From JALHNI01 sp965229305 (GTDB lineage: Bacteria; Acidobacteriota; Terriglobia; Bryobacterales; Bryobacteraceae), in assembly GCA_965229305.1 (NCBI GenBank), contig CBDDIZ010000033.1, positions 124,001 to 188,000 of the forward strand: a stretch of DNA of 64,000 nt. The letters run 5' to 3'. Numbering within the stretch: position 1 is the stretch's first letter; every line of letters starts with the position of its first letter. Shown here piece by piece: positions 34,507 to 51,241 of the stretch. Made by a program: the position numbers and the translations under genes. Below the pieces are notes generated by a model. That model saw nothing but the letters and a program-made list of their open reading frames with translations. It made no database searches and had not been told where the DNA came from.

Positions 34507-36726
34507 ATGAGACGAATGATGCTGTGCGCGCTGGCGTGGGCGGGAATCGCCATGGCCAGACAAATCGACGTGAAAGTGACGGACGAAGGGGGACGGGCGG
34601 TCCCCGACACATTGGTGACCGCACGAAGGACGGTATCCGGAGCCCGACAGACCTGCCGGACCGATGCAGAGGGCCGCTGCAGGATTGCGGCGAGCGTAGC
34701 GGGTGACTACCAGGTGTCGGCGACTCGCGACGGAATGACAGATACGACCTCGCGCATCTCATTGCGGGAGGAAGGCAGCGTGAGCATCGAACTTAAGCTA
34801 CGGGTGGCGAGCGTGCAGTCCGCCGTGACCGTGGTTTCGGGCTCCCGCCTTGAGGAGTTACAGGAAGAATCACCCAGCAAGGTTGAGGTTGTTACTCGGC
34901 AGCAGATGCAATCCACGGGGTATGAACGCGTAACAGACGTGCTGGCCGAGATGCCCGGAATCGTGACGCGCCGCTCGGCTTCGGCGTCAGTGGGAGGCGA
35001 GCAAGTACAAGGCATCGACTCGCGGCAGGTCTTAGTGCTGCAGGACGGCCTACCGGTTGTCGGCGCGAGAGGCATCAAGAGCGGAGCACTGAATCTGAAT
35101 CGCCAGAGCGTGGGGCGGCTGGAAAGAGTGGAAGTGGCTAAGGGTGCCGGTTCGCCGCTCTATGGAAGCGATGCGATTGGTGGGGTGATCAACATGATTA
35201 CTCGCGAGCCGCGGCAGCCAGTGGAAGGCGGGCTGAGCCTATCGGGCGGAAGCCTGGGCGCGGTCGACTTTCGAGGGGATATCGGCGGTCGGTACAAAGG
35301 GTGGAGTCAGTTTCTCAATCTGGAAGCACATCGGCAGGATGCCTACGGGCTGATCGCGGCGAATCCGGTCACGGTGGGGCCGCAGTATCGTCGAAATGAC
35401 TTACTCTATAAGACTCGGCTGCAGGCAACGGCCAAGCTCGCGCTAGGTTTCACTGCGAACGCTTATCACAATCATGAGTTAGGCCGCAGTCTCAGTGAGA
35501 CCGGCTATGTAAGCGGAGATGCCAACGACTCGCAGCAGAACTATACCGGCGTTGTCGATTACACGCTTTCCAGCCGGACACTGTGGCAGACGAGAGGATA
35601 TCTGGCCCGTTATGACGAGAACAGCCGGACCACTCCGTTGGCGGGGGGCACCGCGGCGACGGCGAATTTAAATGAGCGGTTACGCAGGCTAGACAGCACA
35701 CTCTCGCATCAGTTCGGACAGGCGAATTTCCTGCAAGGGGGCATGGAATGGACGCAGAACGTCTATATGGGCGCGAATCGCCTGGTGGGAGACAATGCCG
35801 GCCAGCAGGTGACGACCAATGACTATTGGGTACAAGACCGCGGGCAGATCGGCCGTGTGACACTGAACGCCGGCGGACGCGTGACTCATCATTCTTTGTA
35901 CGGCAACGCGGCCGTCCCCAAGGTGGGGGTGGTTTACCGGCTGTCCGATCATTGGGTGGCCCGGGCCGCGTGGGGACAAGCTTTTCGCGCACCCGACCTG
36001 GGCCAGCTTTACTTCCGGTTCGCCAATCCAGCCAGCTTCTATCAGGTGATCGGCAATCCCAACCTACGCCCCGAGCATGGAAGCAGCTATCAGGCCGGGG
36101 TGGCCTTTCGAGCCAGCCGGTTTCGCGGCGGGTTTACCGTCTACCGGAACCAGATTCGCGACCTGATCGATAGCTATCTGGCAGGGACGCCAAGAACCGC
36201 GGCGGAGTTACAAGAAGTGCTGGTCGTATATGGCATTCCGAGTAACTTCTCGCCCTTCCTCGGCCGGCAGACTTTTGTGTACCGGAATCTTTCGCGGATC
36301 AAGACCGAGGGCTTCGAGTTAGACGGAGAATACGCACTCAACCGGAGGCTGAGGCTGGCGGGCGCGTATACCTACTTGCACGCGATTGACGCGGTAACCC
36401 AACTCGCGCTCCTCCAACGACATCGGCATCAGGGATACGCCAAACTGGACTATTTTCACGCGCGGTGGAAACTGGACGCCAACGTGCGCGGAACGTTCTA
36501 CAGTCATTGGCAGTTGAGCAACACGACGCGCGGATTGCCGTATCAGATCTGGGATGCCTATTTCTCGAAAGAAGTCTATCGAGGGGCGCGGGCGTTCGCG
36601 GCGGTGGATAACCTCAACAATAGCCGCGATGCGAAACTGCGCTGGCCGACACCAACTTTCGATCGTCCGGATTATGGGCGAATGTGGAGGTTGGGACTTC
36701 GCTACCAGTTCGCACGGCAGGAGTAA
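34507..36726 (+). CDS. TonB-dependent receptor (BtuB/FepA-type)
   Basis: A 739-residue outer-membrane receptor. It has a short signal peptide (MRRMMLCALAWAGIAMA), a carboxypeptidase-regulatory-like beta domain (~20-95, IDVKVTDEGGRAVPDTLVTA), and a classic plug (~115-225, TDVLAEMPGIVTRR, VLVLQDGLPVVGARGIKSG, GSPLYGSDAIGGVINMIT). A barrel follows, ending LGLRYQFARQE. It is closer in size to siderophore, heme or cobalamin receptors than to the Oar-like group. ATG 34507 is chosen: AAGGAGAG lies 11 bases ahead, and the upstream in-frame extension to 34357 is leader RNA. Confidence 0.9.
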   Translation: MRRMMLCALAWAGIAMARQIDVKVTDEGGRAVPDTLVTARRTVSGARQTCRTDAEGRCRIAASVAGDYQVSATRDGMTDTTSRISLREEGSVSIELKLRVASVQSAVTVVSGSRLEELQEESPSKVEVVTRQQMQSTGYERVTDVLAEMPGIVTRRSASASVGGEQVQGIDSRQVLVLQDGLPVVGARGIKSGALNLNRQSVGRLERVEVAKGAGSPLYGSDAIGGVINMITREPRQPVEGGLSLSGGSLGAVDFRGDIGGRYKGWSQFLNLEAHRQDAYGLIAANPVTVGPQYRRNDLLYKTRLQATAKLALGFTANAYHNHELGRSLSETGYVSGDANDSQQNYTGVVDYTLSSRTLWQTRGYLARYDENSRTTPLAGGTAATANLNERLRRLDSTLSHQFGQANFLQGGMEWTQNVYMGANRLVGDNAGQQVTTNDYWVQDRGQIGRVTLNAGGRVTHHSLYGNAAVPKVGVVYRLSDHWVARAAWGQAFRAPDLGQLYFRFANPASFYQVIGNPNLRPEHGSSYQAGVAFRASRFRGGFTVYRNQIRDLIDSYLAGTPRTAAELQEVLVVYGIPSNFSPFLGRQTFVYRNLSRIKTEGFELDGEYALNRRLRLAGAYTYLHAIDAVTQLALLQRHRHQGYAKLDYFHARWKLDANVRGTFYSHWQLSNTTRGLPYQIWDAYFSKEVYRGARAFAAVDNLNNSRDAKLRWPTPTFDRPDYGRMWRLGLRYQFARQE

Positions 36727-36727
36727 C

Positions 36728-37363
36728 TTACTGCTCGGGAGGGGGCTTTTCGCCTTTGCGGCGAAGGGTGGGCGGCTTGCGGCCTTTGACCTCGGCCTCT
36801 CCCGACTTCTTCTCCGCCGCAGCTTTCTCTTTCTTGTCGTCGGCGGTGAGGAGAGCGTCGCGCTCCTTGCGCTGCGCGGCTTCGCGGTCGACGACCTTCT
36901 GGGTGCGCGCCTGAAGATCCTGCTGCGAGATCTCGAGGGAATCCTGGGTCACTTCAATGGCACTTTTAAGGACGAACTCGTAGCGCGAAAGATCGGAGGG
37001 TTCCAGCGCGGCGAACTTCTGGAGTTCGGCCAGCATCTTTTCTTCGGCCTTGGCGACTTCCGAGATACCGGCGGTGAGATCGAGCTTGCGGCGGAGGGCG
37101 TCGTCAGCGACCGTGTCGATGGCTTCGATGATCTTGGTGTACTGATCCAACTGGTCGTGAATCAGAACGGAACGGCCGGCCTTCTCTTTCGCAAAGAGTT
37201 GCTTGAGCAAATCCAGCCGCTGCTTGGCGTAGTTGGTGTAGAGAACCAAGCGGAGGTTCGGCTCCTGCGCTTCACGGATCCGCTCGACTTCGTCGGGGGT
37301 GAGGAAGTCCTTCTGCGCGAAGAGCAGAGCAGAGCAAAGTAGGGCGAGGGCGGCGAGTTTCAT
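36728..37363 (-). CDS. Exported coiled-coil protein, unknown function
   Basis: A 211-residue protein with a signal peptide (MKLAALALLCSALLFAQ). The mature part is helical and charged, with a long central coiled-coil region (NLRLVLYTNYAKQRLDLLKQ, then DALRRKLDLTAGISEVAKAE) and a Lys/Pro-rich tail (RKPPTLRRKGEKPPPEQ). The start overlaps the stop of the preceding exported helical protein by 4 bases. Third in a reverse operon of exported repeat or coiled proteins. No family recognised. Confidence 0.72.
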   Translation of the reverse strand: MKLAALALLCSALLFAQKDFLTPDEVERIREAQEPNLRLVLYTNYAKQRLDLLKQLFAKEKAGRSVLIHDQLDQYTKIIEAIDTVADDALRRKLDLTAGISEVAKAEEKMLAELQKFAALEPSDLSRYEFVLKSAIEVTQDSLEISQQDLQARTQKVVDREAAQRKERDALLTADDKKEKAAAEKKSGEAEVKGRKPPTLRRKGEKPPPEQ

Positions 37364-37779
37364 GTGCGTGGCTTCCTCGACATGACGCCATCCAGGAGTT
37401 TCTCGTGAACGGCATTCACGCGCCGTTCGCATTCTTCAACCTGCGAACGCAGGTCGAGACCAACGTCGTTGCGGAGGGTGGTCATGCGGCGGAGAATGTC
37501 GCGCACCCGGAGTTCGGCGGCCTTGTAATGACGGGTGTTGCGCGACGGATGCTTGCCCATTTCTTCGAGTGACGTGAGACAGTACTCAACGCCTTGCGCG
37601 GTTTGCGCCAGATGGGTGGCGAAGGAAGCGAAGTCCGCCGCGTCGTGATGCTTACGGGCTTCGGTGAGACGCTCCTGCGCGAAGTCGAGCGCGCGCTGAG
37701 CGCGTTTATCGAGCGCGGGTTCGGCTTTGACGGCGTCAAAGTCGAGAGCCAAGGCGGTGAGAAGCAAGAGGCTAAACAT
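37360..37779 (-). CDS. Exported helical protein, unknown function
   Basis: A 139-residue protein with a short signal peptide (MFSLLLLTALALDFD) and an all-helical mature domain (ERLTEARKHHDAADFASFAT, then HLAQTAQGVEYCLTSLEEMG) with basic clusters near the end (CERRVNAVHEKLLDGVMSRK). ATG 37779 is preferred; the frame remains open for 69 codons upstream but overlaps the TPR gene. It begins 4 bases after the TPR gene stop. Confidence 0.72.
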   Translation of the reverse strand: MFSLLLLTALALDFDAVKAEPALDKRAQRALDFAQERLTEARKHHDAADFASFATHLAQTAQGVEYCLTSLEEMGKHPSRNTRHYKAAELRVRDILRRMTTLRNDVGLDLRSQVEECERRVNAVHEKLLDGVMSRKPRT

Positions 37780-37783
37780 GGCG

Positions 37784-38989
37784 TTAACGCTTGCTGAGTT
37801 CCTTCTCGATGATACGCGCTCGCTGGCGGGATTTAAACTCCTCCTCGGGGAACTTGCCTTCCGAACGGGCGAGGAAGCGACGGTAGGCGTCCAGGGCGGG
37901 CTGGTACTGTCTGTTGCGGTCGAGAATGACGGCGCGAAAGAAGTCATGGGCGGGGGCGTCGTCGCCGAGTTCTTTGAGCTTGGCAAAGCAGTTGAGCGCG
38001 TTCTGATCCTGGTTCAAGGAAATCAGCATGGCGGAGAGCTCACGCCAAGCCTGAACGTTGGTGGGCTGTTGCTTGGTAACAAAGTAGAACTGCTGGGCGG
38101 CACCTTCGAACTTGCGGAGGTCGCGCTGAAGGCGGCCATACATCATGCGGAGTTCAAGGTTATTGGGCTCTTGCGCCAAGGCAGTTTCCACCAGCGGGAT
38201 GCTTTTCTCGGGCTGTTTGTTCCGAAGGTAGGCGGTGGCGAGGGCGAGGCGATTGGCAACGGTGGGAGAGGCTTGGACGGTGGGTTCGAGGGAGGCGATG
38301 GCGGCGGCGAGGTCGTTGGCTTCGAGTTGGAGCACCGCGACGCGTTCTCGGGCGGCGGGGCTGTCGAGTGCCTTGTAGAGGTCGATGGCCTGACGCTTTT
38401 GGCCGGCGGCTTCGAGTTGTTGGGCAAGTTCGCCGGCGAAGGCTTTGTATTGAGGATCGAGAGTAGCCGCTTGCCGGTAAGCGGCGATCGCGTCGTCCCA
38501 CTTGGTTTGCCGGGCGAGCGCGCGGCCGAGGCCGAGCTGAGCTGAGGCGGACTTGGCATCGACCGCCAAGGCGTCGCGGTACTTGGACTCGACGTTTCCG
38601 GGTTCCGCCCCGGACTCGGCAAGAGCGTCGGCAAGGTAGAGTTTGGGGCGGAACTCCTGGGGCTTGGCCGCTGCGGCATCGGTGAGCGGAGCGATGGCTT
38701 CAGCAGGTTGTTTGGCGCGGAGGAGCACCATGCCGAGATTGAGGGACGCTTCGTAGAGGCCGGGCTTCAATCGGAGGGTTTGGCGATAGGCGGCGATCGC
38801 GGCAGCGTCCTGGTTGAGGAAGGTGCGGGCGAGAGCGAGATTGAAGTGGGAGGCGAGGTCCTGGGGGTCGGCGGCGATAGCCTTTTCGAGGAGGTCGGCC
38901 GCTTCGGTGTACTTTTCGGCCTCGAGCGCCTTGAGGCCGGCGGCGGCGGGGTCCTGGGCGAGAAGACTGAAAAGAAGTACGGCCAGCAC
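37784..38989 (-). CDS. Exported TPR-repeat protein
   Basis: A 401-residue tetratricopeptide protein. A short signal (MLAVLLFSLLAQDPAAAG) precedes about nine TPR units (AADPQDLASHFNLALARTFL, then LKPGLYEASLNLGMVLLRAK, and NRLALATAYLRNKQPEKSIP). The last ~60 residues (FLARSEGKFPEEEFKSRQRA) form a basic tail. First gene of a three-gene exported set. Possibly a protein-protein scaffold in the envelope. It faces rpoC across a strong terminator. Confidence 0.85.
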   Translation of the reverse strand: MLAVLLFSLLAQDPAAAGLKALEAEKYTEAADLLEKAIAADPQDLASHFNLALARTFLNQDAAAIAAYRQTLRLKPGLYEASLNLGMVLLRAKQPAEAIAPLTDAAAAKPQEFRPKLYLADALAESGAEPGNVESKYRDALAVDAKSASAQLGLGRALARQTKWDDAIAAYRQAATLDPQYKAFAGELAQQLEAAGQKRQAIDLYKALDSPAARERVAVLQLEANDLAAAIASLEPTVQASPTVANRLALATAYLRNKQPEKSIPLVETALAQEPNNLELRMMYGRLQRDLRKFEGAAQQFYFVTKQQPTNVQAWRELSAMLISLNQDQNALNCFAKLKELGDDAPAHDFFRAVILDRNRQYQPALDAYRRFLARSEGKFPEEEFKSRQRARIIEKELSKR

Positions 38990-39013
38990 TGTCTCTAGTA
39001 TGACGAAAAGGAA

Positions 39014-39039
39014 AAGCCCGCGTCTTGCGACGCGGGCTT
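39014..39039 (-). terminator. rpoC: rpoC intrinsic terminator
   Basis: AAGCCCGCGTC-TTGC-GACGCGGGCTT, a perfect 11-bp stem with 4-base loop. It lies 22 bases after the rpoC stop in minus-strand reading and is followed by TTCC/TTTTCG, closing the ribosomal-protein/RNA-polymerase operon. Confidence 0.9.
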
Positions 39040-39061
39040 GAAGTTACGAGCGGGAAGCCGA

Positions 39062-43300
<4,239 letters not shown>

Positions 43301-43323
43301 TAGTTCTCCTCCTCAGATCGAAG

Positions 43324-47661
<4,338 letters not shown>

Positions 47662-48094
47662 TTTTCTTGCTCCTCACTTATCAGCTCGATGGCTGCTCGA
47701 ACGCGCGCTCAAATAGACTGACGGCGGCCGGGAACAATGCAGGCGGCTTCACTTGAAAAATAAACAAACACAGGGGGACACGACTCCCGGAAGACCTGAA
47801 TCGGGGACACCGGCACACGGCTTCGACCGATCAAGATAGGAGAGATCGACAATATGGGTTCGTTTCGCAACTGACGGCAAGGAAGCAGACAACAAAGTCG
47901 CCCGATAGGGGACACACCGCGCCATTATCAACTGAAGGTTAACAGAAGACTCACAGCCGCGTCAAACGGCGGAAAAATCCTCAAAACAGCAGAAGGCGGG
48001 CCAGTTTATCAACCTCGCCCCGGGGTCCCGGGGGAAGCAGAGCAACTGGCCCGCCGCCGAATCTGAAACGACCGGCTAATGGGAGACGGCGAAG
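47662..48094 (-). promoter_or_regulatory. 433-base rplL-rpoB intergenic region
   Basis: No gene is convincing here. The 12-bp inverted repeat GGCGGGCCAGTT/AACTGGCCCGCC at 47995-48055 encloses a GC-rich inner hairpin (CCCCGG/CCGGGG) just after rplL. No U-run follows, so it acts less like a complete terminator than as an attenuator or RNase III-type processing site, as in E. coli where the same gap carries one. Three copies of GGGGACAC (47774, 47803, 47908, plus-strand sense) are also present. Two 60-68-codon frames in the minus direction look like chance. Confidence 0.65.
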
Positions 48095-48475
48095 CTACTT
48101 AACCTCGACCGTCGCACCGGCGTCGACGAACTTCTTCTGGATGGTGGCAGCTTCTTCTTTGCTGACGCCTTCCTTGATGGGCTTGGGAGCGCCGTCCACC
48201 AGGTCCTTGGCTTCCTTGAGGCCGAGGCTGGTGACTTCGCGCACCACTTTGATGACATTGATCTTGTTGGCGCCAGCCGAGGCGAGAATGACCGTGAATT
48301 CGGTCTTTTCTTCCGCCGCGGGAGCCGCAGCCGCCGCCGCACCGGCCGCCGGAGCCGCCGCCACGGCCGCCGCCGCCGACACGCCCAACTTCTCTTCGAG
48401 CAACTTAACGAGCTGGGACGCCTCGAGCAGCGTCAGGCCCTGGATACTTTCTGCAATCGCGTTGATGTCCGCCAT
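48095..48475 (-). CDS. rplL: 50S ribosomal protein L7/L12
   Basis: A 126-residue ribosomal stalk protein. The N-terminal dimerisation domain (MADINAIAESIQGLTLLEAS) is joined by an Ala-rich hinge (residues ~33-54) to the C-terminal factor-binding domain (FTVILASAGANKINVIKVVR, then GLKEAKDLVDGAPKPIKEGV). It works with L10 on the ribosome stalk that recruits translational GTPases. Fourth-to-last gene of the operon, 53 bases after rplJ. Confidence 0.99.
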   Translation of the reverse strand: MADINAIAESIQGLTLLEASQLVKLLEEKLGVSAAAAVAAAPAAGAAAAAAPAAEEKTEFTVILASAGANKINVIKVVREVTSLGLKEAKDLVDGAPKPIKEGVSKEEAATIQKKFVDAGATVEVK

Positions 48476-48528
48476 TTCCCTATACCTTCCTTCGTAATCT
48501 TTATCGCTTCAGTTCGGGCGAGCCCAAC

Positions 48529-49056
48529 TTAAGCCTGAAACTTGTTTTCCTTGACACCCTGATCGACGACCACCGCGAGATTGCGGGAGACGGCATTGGT
48601 GACCGTGACCAAGCGTTGCGCCGGGGCCTGAATGAGCCACAGCAGCTTGGCATAGATTTCTTCCTTGGACGGCAGGTTGGCCAACTCATTGACCGCTTTG
48701 ACGTCAATGACCCGACCCTCCACTACGCCAGCCTTAAAGGTAAAGGCCGGATTGTCCTTGGCGTACTTCGTGAGCACCTTGGCGAGAGCGACAACATCGC
48801 CCTGCGTCCAGGCAACCGAATTCATGCCCACCAGACCCTTGAGAGCGGGAGCATGATCCAGCCCTTCGCTGGCCTTTTCGGCGATCGTGTTCTTAACGAC
48901 CTGATAGTCGCCGCCCACTTCCTTGATCACCTTGCGGAGCGCGAAATCCTGAGCAACGGTGAGCCTACTGAAACTGGTGACAAACAGATTGCGCGTGGCT
49001 TCGAGCTCAGCACGCAGCGCGTCCAGTTCCTGCTTCTTTTGATTCTTGTCTTTCAT
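48529..49056 (-). CDS. rplJ: 50S ribosomal protein L10
   Basis: A 175-residue L10, the stalk base that anchors L7/L12. The typical N-terminal helix pattern (ATRNLFVTSFSRLTVAQDFA) and TAVAWTQ-like core (NSVAWTQGDVVALAKVLTKY) are present, with the shorter C-terminal L7/L12-binding helix at the end. It starts 20 bases after rplA, leaving little room for a separate L10 leader. In most bacteria it would regulate its own synthesis from such a leader. Confidence 0.98.
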   Translation of the reverse strand: MKDKNQKKQELDALRAELEATRNLFVTSFSRLTVAQDFALRKVIKEVGGDYQVVKNTIAEKASEGLDHAPALKGLVGMNSVAWTQGDVVALAKVLTKYAKDNPAFTFKAGVVEGRVIDVKAVNELANLPSKEEIYAKLLWLIQAPAQRLVTVTNAVSRNLAVVVDQGVKENKFQA

Positions 49057-49076
49057 TACCTGCTCCTAATTCCGGA

Positions 49077-49787
49077 CTACGCCTTCAGCGCAACTGCAAA
49101 GGGCGCCGGATCAAGGGGCACACCAGGGCCCATCGTCGAACACACCGTGATCGACTTGACGTACTTGCCCTTGGCCGCCGCGGGCTTCGCACGAACCACG
49201 GCATTGATCAAGGTTTCGGCATTCTCCAGGAGTTTCGCCGTATCGAAGCCCGTTTTGCCGACCGGGGCATGAATCACACCCGTCTTGTCAACACGGAACT
49301 CGACCTTACCCGCCTTGGCTTCCTTCACCGCCGTCGCGACGTCGGTGGTGACCGTGCCGGTCTTCGGATTCGGCATCAAACCACGCGGGCCGAGCAACTT
49401 ACCAAGACGCGCCATGCCGCGCATCATATCGGGGGTGGCCACGATCACGTCGTAGTCGAGCCAGTTTTCCTTGAGGATCTTTTCGATCATCTCGTCGCCG
49501 CCGAAGAAGTCAGCTCCGGCATCTTCCGCAGCCTTGATTTTGTCGCCGGAGGCGATCACCAGGACGCGGACGGATTTACCCAAGCCGTTCGGCAAAACGA
49601 TGGTGCCACGAACCATTTGATCGGCCTGTTTCGGGTCGACGCCAAGGCGCATGTGGACTTCCACCGTCTCGTTAAACTTCGAGAACTTGATTTTTTGAAT
49701 GAGCGGAACGGCTTCAGCGAGGGCGTAGAGGCGCGCCTCGACCTGTTTGGCCGCAGCAGTGTACTTCTTACCGGGTTTATTTGCCAT
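49077..49787 (-). CDS. rplA: 50S ribosomal protein L1
   Basis: A 236-residue L1, the mobile stalk of the 50S subunit and a translational repressor of its own mRNA in many bacteria. Key segments: KFNETVEVHMRLGVDPKQAD, GTIVLPNGLGKSVRVLVIAS, and LMPNPKTGTVTTDVATAVKE. No rplK is found upstream; the next gene is on the plus strand. The 215-base gap to that gene has a possible promoter (TTGCAC, 18-base spacer, TAACTT) and two hairpins (TTGGGAG/CTCCAA and GTGCG-TT-CGCAC) between it and the start. Confidence 0.99.
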   Translation of the reverse strand: MANKPGKKYTAAAKQVEARLYALAEAVPLIQKIKFSKFNETVEVHMRLGVDPKQADQMVRGTIVLPNGLGKSVRVLVIASGDKIKAAEDAGADFFGGDEMIEKILKENWLDYDVIVATPDMMRGMARLGKLLGPRGLMPNPKTGTVTTDVATAVKEAKAGKVEFRVDKTGVIHAPVGKTGFDTAKLLENAETLINAVVRAKPAAAKGKYVKSITVCSTMGPGVPLDPAPFAVALKA

Positions 49788-50002
49788 ATATTGACTGGTC
49801 CAAGCGACCCTTTGAGGCGTTGTGCGAACGCACGCAGCTTGGAGGATCTCCCAAATCTGAGGAATCGGACAGTTTTTAAGTTACCAGACTCCGAGGGACC
49901 TGTGCAAGTCGTGAGGATTTCGGGGGAGTCCTGAGAGGCCTAGCGGATGCGTGCGGAGGCTGAGTCTGAGTTTGAACGGTTTAGCGATAGGATAGCTGAG
50001 CG

Positions 50003-51241
50003 ATGAATCGACGAGCATTTTTGAAGAGTTGCGGAGCGGCGGCCGGCGCCATGGCGATGGCGGACGAAGCGAACGCGCTAGGGTTGCCAAAGACGAAGAT
50101 CACACGAGTCCGTTATTTCCGGACGCCGACCGATGCCGCGGGGCGGCCAAATACGAAGCAGCCTACGTTCAACCAGAGCACCAATGTGGTGCTGGTAGAA
50201 ACCGATTCTGGATTGGTGGGCGTTGGCGAGGGCGGATCAGGCGACACGATGGAGCAGTGCGCCTCGATGCTGGTCGGCGAAGATCCGTTCCGAACGGACC
50301 GGATGTGGCAGATGATGTACCGCGGCTACTTCTATCCGGCGGGACGGGAGAAGGTGCACGCCTTGGGCGCATTGGACGTGGCGCTCTGGGATCTAAAGGG
50401 TAAAGCATTGGGCGTGCCGGTGTACCAATTGCTCGGTGGGCAGTCCCGCGAGTATGTGGAGTGCTATTCGACCGGCTATCCAGCGCAAGGCACACCGAAG
50501 GAAGTGGCTCGGGCTTGCGCCGACGCCGGATTCCGGGCGTATCGCATCTCGACGGACGGCCGCGGACCGGTGGTGGATCGGTTTGAGAATGTGAAGCGCG
50601 TCGCGGAGCTGTGCCGGCAAGTGCGCGAAGGCGTGGGCAAGGATGGTGGGTGGTGCATCGACTTCCACACGGAGCTGGATATGCCCGACGCCATTACACT
50701 GGCCAACGAGATCGAGCCGTTGCGGCCCTATTTCGTCGAGGATCTGGTCCGGAGCGAGAATCCGGGCGTGTACCGGCAATTGCGGCAACAAGTGAAGGTG
50801 CCGATCGCGGTGGGAGAGCAGTTCGGACCGAAGTGGGAGTGGAATGAACTGATCCAGCAGCACCTGATCGACTATGCCCGCGCGACGATTCCGAACGTGG
50901 GTGGCATCACCGAGTTCCAGAAGATCGCCGCACTGTGCGAGACGCATTACACCGGTGTGGTGCCGCATTTTACCGGGCCTATCTCGGAAGCGGCGATGGT
51001 GCACTGTTCGGTGGCCTTCCCGGGACCGGTGCTGATGGAGATGGTGATGGGCGGGACGCGGCCGTGGCCTTATCTGAACCACCACTACGACCTTAAGAAC
51101 GGAAAGCTATGGCCGAATGAACGGCCAGGCATCGGTGTGGAGGTGGACACGACCAAACTGCAAATGATCGGAGAGTACAAGGAGCGCTACACGGCGATTC
51201 CGATGATTCGCCGGCCGGATGGCTCGTACACGAACTGGTAA
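50003..51241 (+). CDS. Enolase-superfamily dehydratase (mandelate racemase/muconate lactonizing-like)
   Basis: A 412-residue enzyme with a Tat-like N-terminus (MNRRAFLKSCGAAAG). The enolase-superfamily barrel has metal ligands in WCIDFHTE, YFVEDLVRSE and VGEQFG, and a C-terminal general-base His in GVVPHFTGPIS. The HGALAALD-type lid segment (LGALDVALWDLKGKALGVPV) is typical. The substrate is likely an acid sugar (D-galactonate-like), as this pattern fits the D-galactonate/gluconate dehydratase branch. A MatB-like gene starts directly after its stop. Confidence 0.88.
   Translation: MNRRAFLKSCGAAAGAMAMADEANALGLPKTKITRVRYFRTPTDAAGRPNTKQPTFNQSTNVVLVETDSGLVGVGEGGSGDTMEQCASMLVGEDPFRTDRMWQMMYRGYFYPAGREKVHALGALDVALWDLKGKALGVPVYQLLGGQSREYVECYSTGYPAQGTPKEVARACADAGFRAYRISTDGRGPVVDRFENVKRVAELCRQVREGVGKDGGWCIDFHTELDMPDAITLANEIEPLRPYFVEDLVRSENPGVYRQLRQQVKVPIAVGEQFGPKWEWNELIQQHLIDYARATIPNVGGITEFQKIAALCETHYTGVVPHFTGPISEAAMVHCSVAFPGPVLMEMVMGGTRPWPYLNHHYDLKNGKLWPNERPGIGVEVDTTKLQMIGEYKERYTAIPMIRRPDGSYTNW

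Noticed and set aside
47709..47931. Two 60-68-codon minus-strand frames in the rplL-rpoB spacer
   Set aside because: No ribosome site, no recognised domain and no periodic codon bias. Treated as spacer RNA.
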